Shown in pieces: positions 4,427-5,544 of a stretch of 5,544 nucleotides of DNA. Source of the DNA: Marvinbryantia sp. (GTDB lineage: Bacteria > Bacillota > Clostridia > Lachnospirales > Lachnospiraceae); assembly GCA_016297895.1 (NCBI GenBank), contig JAEDFS010000087.1:1-5544 (forward strand), given 5' to 3'. Each line of letters opens with the position of its first letter. The first letter of the stretch is position 1. The translations under genes and the position numbers were made by a program. A model generated the notes under the pieces. That model saw only the letters and a program-made list of their open reading frames with translations. It made no database searches and was not told where the DNA came from.

Positions 4427-5544
4427 TTGGGCAGAGAACAGAACATATGGACATCGGTAAGTGAAGCGGATTCTTTGGGAAGGCTTGGAGCAGTAAAGGA
4501 GAAAGACGGAATTCGCTTTTCTGTTGCGGTACCGCAGGGCAGCAACCCATCCTTGGTCTTATATCAGGCGGGAAGTGAAAAAGAAGAAGCCGTCCTGCCA
4601 TTTCCACAGAAGCCTCTGATCGGAACTATTTACAGTATGAAAGTTGCGGGGCTTTCCTGGAGAAAGTATGAGTATAATTATAAGATTGACGACAGGATCG
4701 TGGAAGATCCGTATGCCGGGCTGGTGGTCGGACGTGAAGTATTTGGACAAAAAAAGGATCCGGAAAGGGAAATTCCTGTCCGCTGCGGATTCCCCTTTTC
4801 CGCATTTGATTGGGAAGGAGACAGCTTTCCCGATCTATCCTATGAAGATGCAGTCATGTATCATCTTCATGTGAGAAATTTTACAATGAATAAAAAATCA
4901 GGAGTACGTCATAAAGGGACTTTTAAAGGACTGGAAGAAAAGATTCCCTATCTGAAAGAACTTGGAATCAATCAGGTGAAACTGATGCCGGTGTATGATT
5001 TTAATGAAGTTTTGTCCCAAAGGGATGACGTGTACTCACAGCCGAAAAAAGAAAAAACGGATCAACTGAATTGCTGGGGATACGGACCGGGAAGTTACTT
5101 TGCACCGAAACGTTCCTTTTCCTCAGGAAAGGATGCGGATCTGGAACTGAAACATATGGTGAAAGCGTTCCATAAAGAGAAGATGGAAGTGATTCTTGAC
5201 TTTTATTTTGGACCGGAAGTTTCGATGAGAATGATCCTGGACTGTCTTCTTTACTGGGTGCAGGAATATCACATAGATGGATTTCACATTATGGGAGCCG
5301 AACATTATGCGGAAATGCTCTCAAAGGATCCGGCATTAGCCGGGAGAAAACTGATTTTTGGCTATTTTCCAAAGAAACCGGAACTGTCGGAAAAAGTAAA
5401 CAGGAAGAATCTGGCAGAACTGAACGATGGCTTTCTTACGGATATGCGCCGCATATTAAAGGGTGATGAAGGAATGCTGGAGCAGTTTTCCTATCGGAGC
5501 AGACGAAATGAGCCTGGGCATGCGGTGATCAATTATATGACAAA
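4427..5544 (+). CDS. CBM48 + GH13 pullulanase/isoamylase-like protein lacking catalytic residues (3' end outside window)
   Basis: Resembles glycogen/starch debranching enzymes (GlgX, isoamylase, pullulanase). 372 codons are visible, with no stop. No signal peptide is seen, so it is probably cytoplasmic. Residues about 18-105 look like a CBM48 module, ending in a typical VEDPYAGLVVGREVFG segment. The barrel starts with MYHLHVRNFT (144-153), followed by KGTFKGLEEKIPYLKELGI, LMPVYDF (186-192) and NCWGYGP (215-221). Catalytic regions are degenerate. Region I reads VILDFYFGPE (255-264): Asp258 is kept but the Asn-His pair is Gly262-Pro263. Region II, normally DGFRFD, reads DGFHIM (284-289): Arg becomes His287 and the nucleophile Asp becomes Met289. 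Region III reads LIFGYF (309-314), with Gly312 or Tyr313 at the acid/base Glu. Later segments (ELNDGF, LKGDEG, VINYMT) again match. It is likely a non-hydrolytic GH13 homologue. The TTG start is chosen by ribosome binding site spacing; ATG 4418 would add three residues. Confidence 0.88.
   Translation, partial: MGREQNIWTSVSEADSLGRLGAVKEKDGIRFSVAVPQGSNPSLVLYQAGSEKEEAVLPFPQKPLIGTIYSMKVAGLSWRKYEYNYKIDDRIVEDPYAGLVVGREVFGQKKDPEREIPVRCGFPFSAFDWEGDSFPDLSYEDAVMYHLHVRNFTMNKKSGVRHKGTFKGLEEKIPYLKELGINQVKLMPVYDFNEVLSQRDDVYSQPKKEKTDQLNCWGYGPGSYFAPKRSFSSGKDADLELKHMVKAFHKEKMEVILDFYFGPEVSMRMILDCLLYWVQEYHIDGFHIMGAEHYAEMLSKDPALAGRKLIFGYFPKKPELSEKVNRKNLAELNDGFLTDMRRILKGDEGMLEQFSYRSRRNEPGHAVINYMT

Noticed and set aside
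4644..4874. 76-codon plus-strand open frame inside the GH13-like gene
   Set aside because: It is in another frame of a gene with clear CBM48/GH13 motifs, with no domain or ribosome binding site of its own.

Overview
The window looks like chromosomal DNA from a low-to-moderate GC Bacillota, most likely a clostridial gut anaerobe of the Lachnospiraceae type. This rests on strong AGGAGG-type ribosome binding sites, sigma-A-like promoters, an acidic DUF1292 protein, and the overall protein style. It is an inference from sequence character, not a database match. No mobile element, CRISPR array, tRNA or rRNA is visible, and no gap between genes exceeds about 170 bases.

Layout: (1) Positions 1-527 hold the C-terminal nucleotide-binding domain of an ABC-F ATPase whose start lies upstream of the window. 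(2) A promoter at 550-578 drives gltX (glutamyl-tRNA synthetase, 628-2079). (3) Three bases after gltX begins a short UvrD/PcrA-like superfamily 1 helicase (2083-3915), probably in the same transcript. (4) On the minus strand, tail to tail with zero spacing, lies a small acidic DUF1292 protein with an N-terminal cysteine cluster (3916-4260). The two stop codons together form the palindrome TGATCA inside a larger inverted repeat. (5) A divergent intergenic region (4261-4426) carries a candidate promoter on each strand. (6) From 4427 to the right edge, open at the end, runs a CBM48 + GH13 protein of the pullulanase/isoamylase/GlgX type.

The most interesting item is the last gene. Its fold-defining motifs align easily with glycogen-debranching GH13 enzymes, but the nucleophile Asp, the acid/base Glu and the conserved Arg and Asn-His positions of GH13 regions I-III are all replaced, in an otherwise intact reading frame. 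It reads as a maintained GH13 pseudoenzyme, perhaps a glycogen-binding or regulatory protein. The same gene carries an in-phase A AAA AAG heptamer followed by a possible stem, where a -1 frameshift would release roughly the CBM48 module alone. The other genes are housekeeping-like and show no shared pathway with it. Other structural oddities are a 10-bp perfect hairpin over the helicase Walker A codons and a small hairpin directly before the gltX ribosome binding site.
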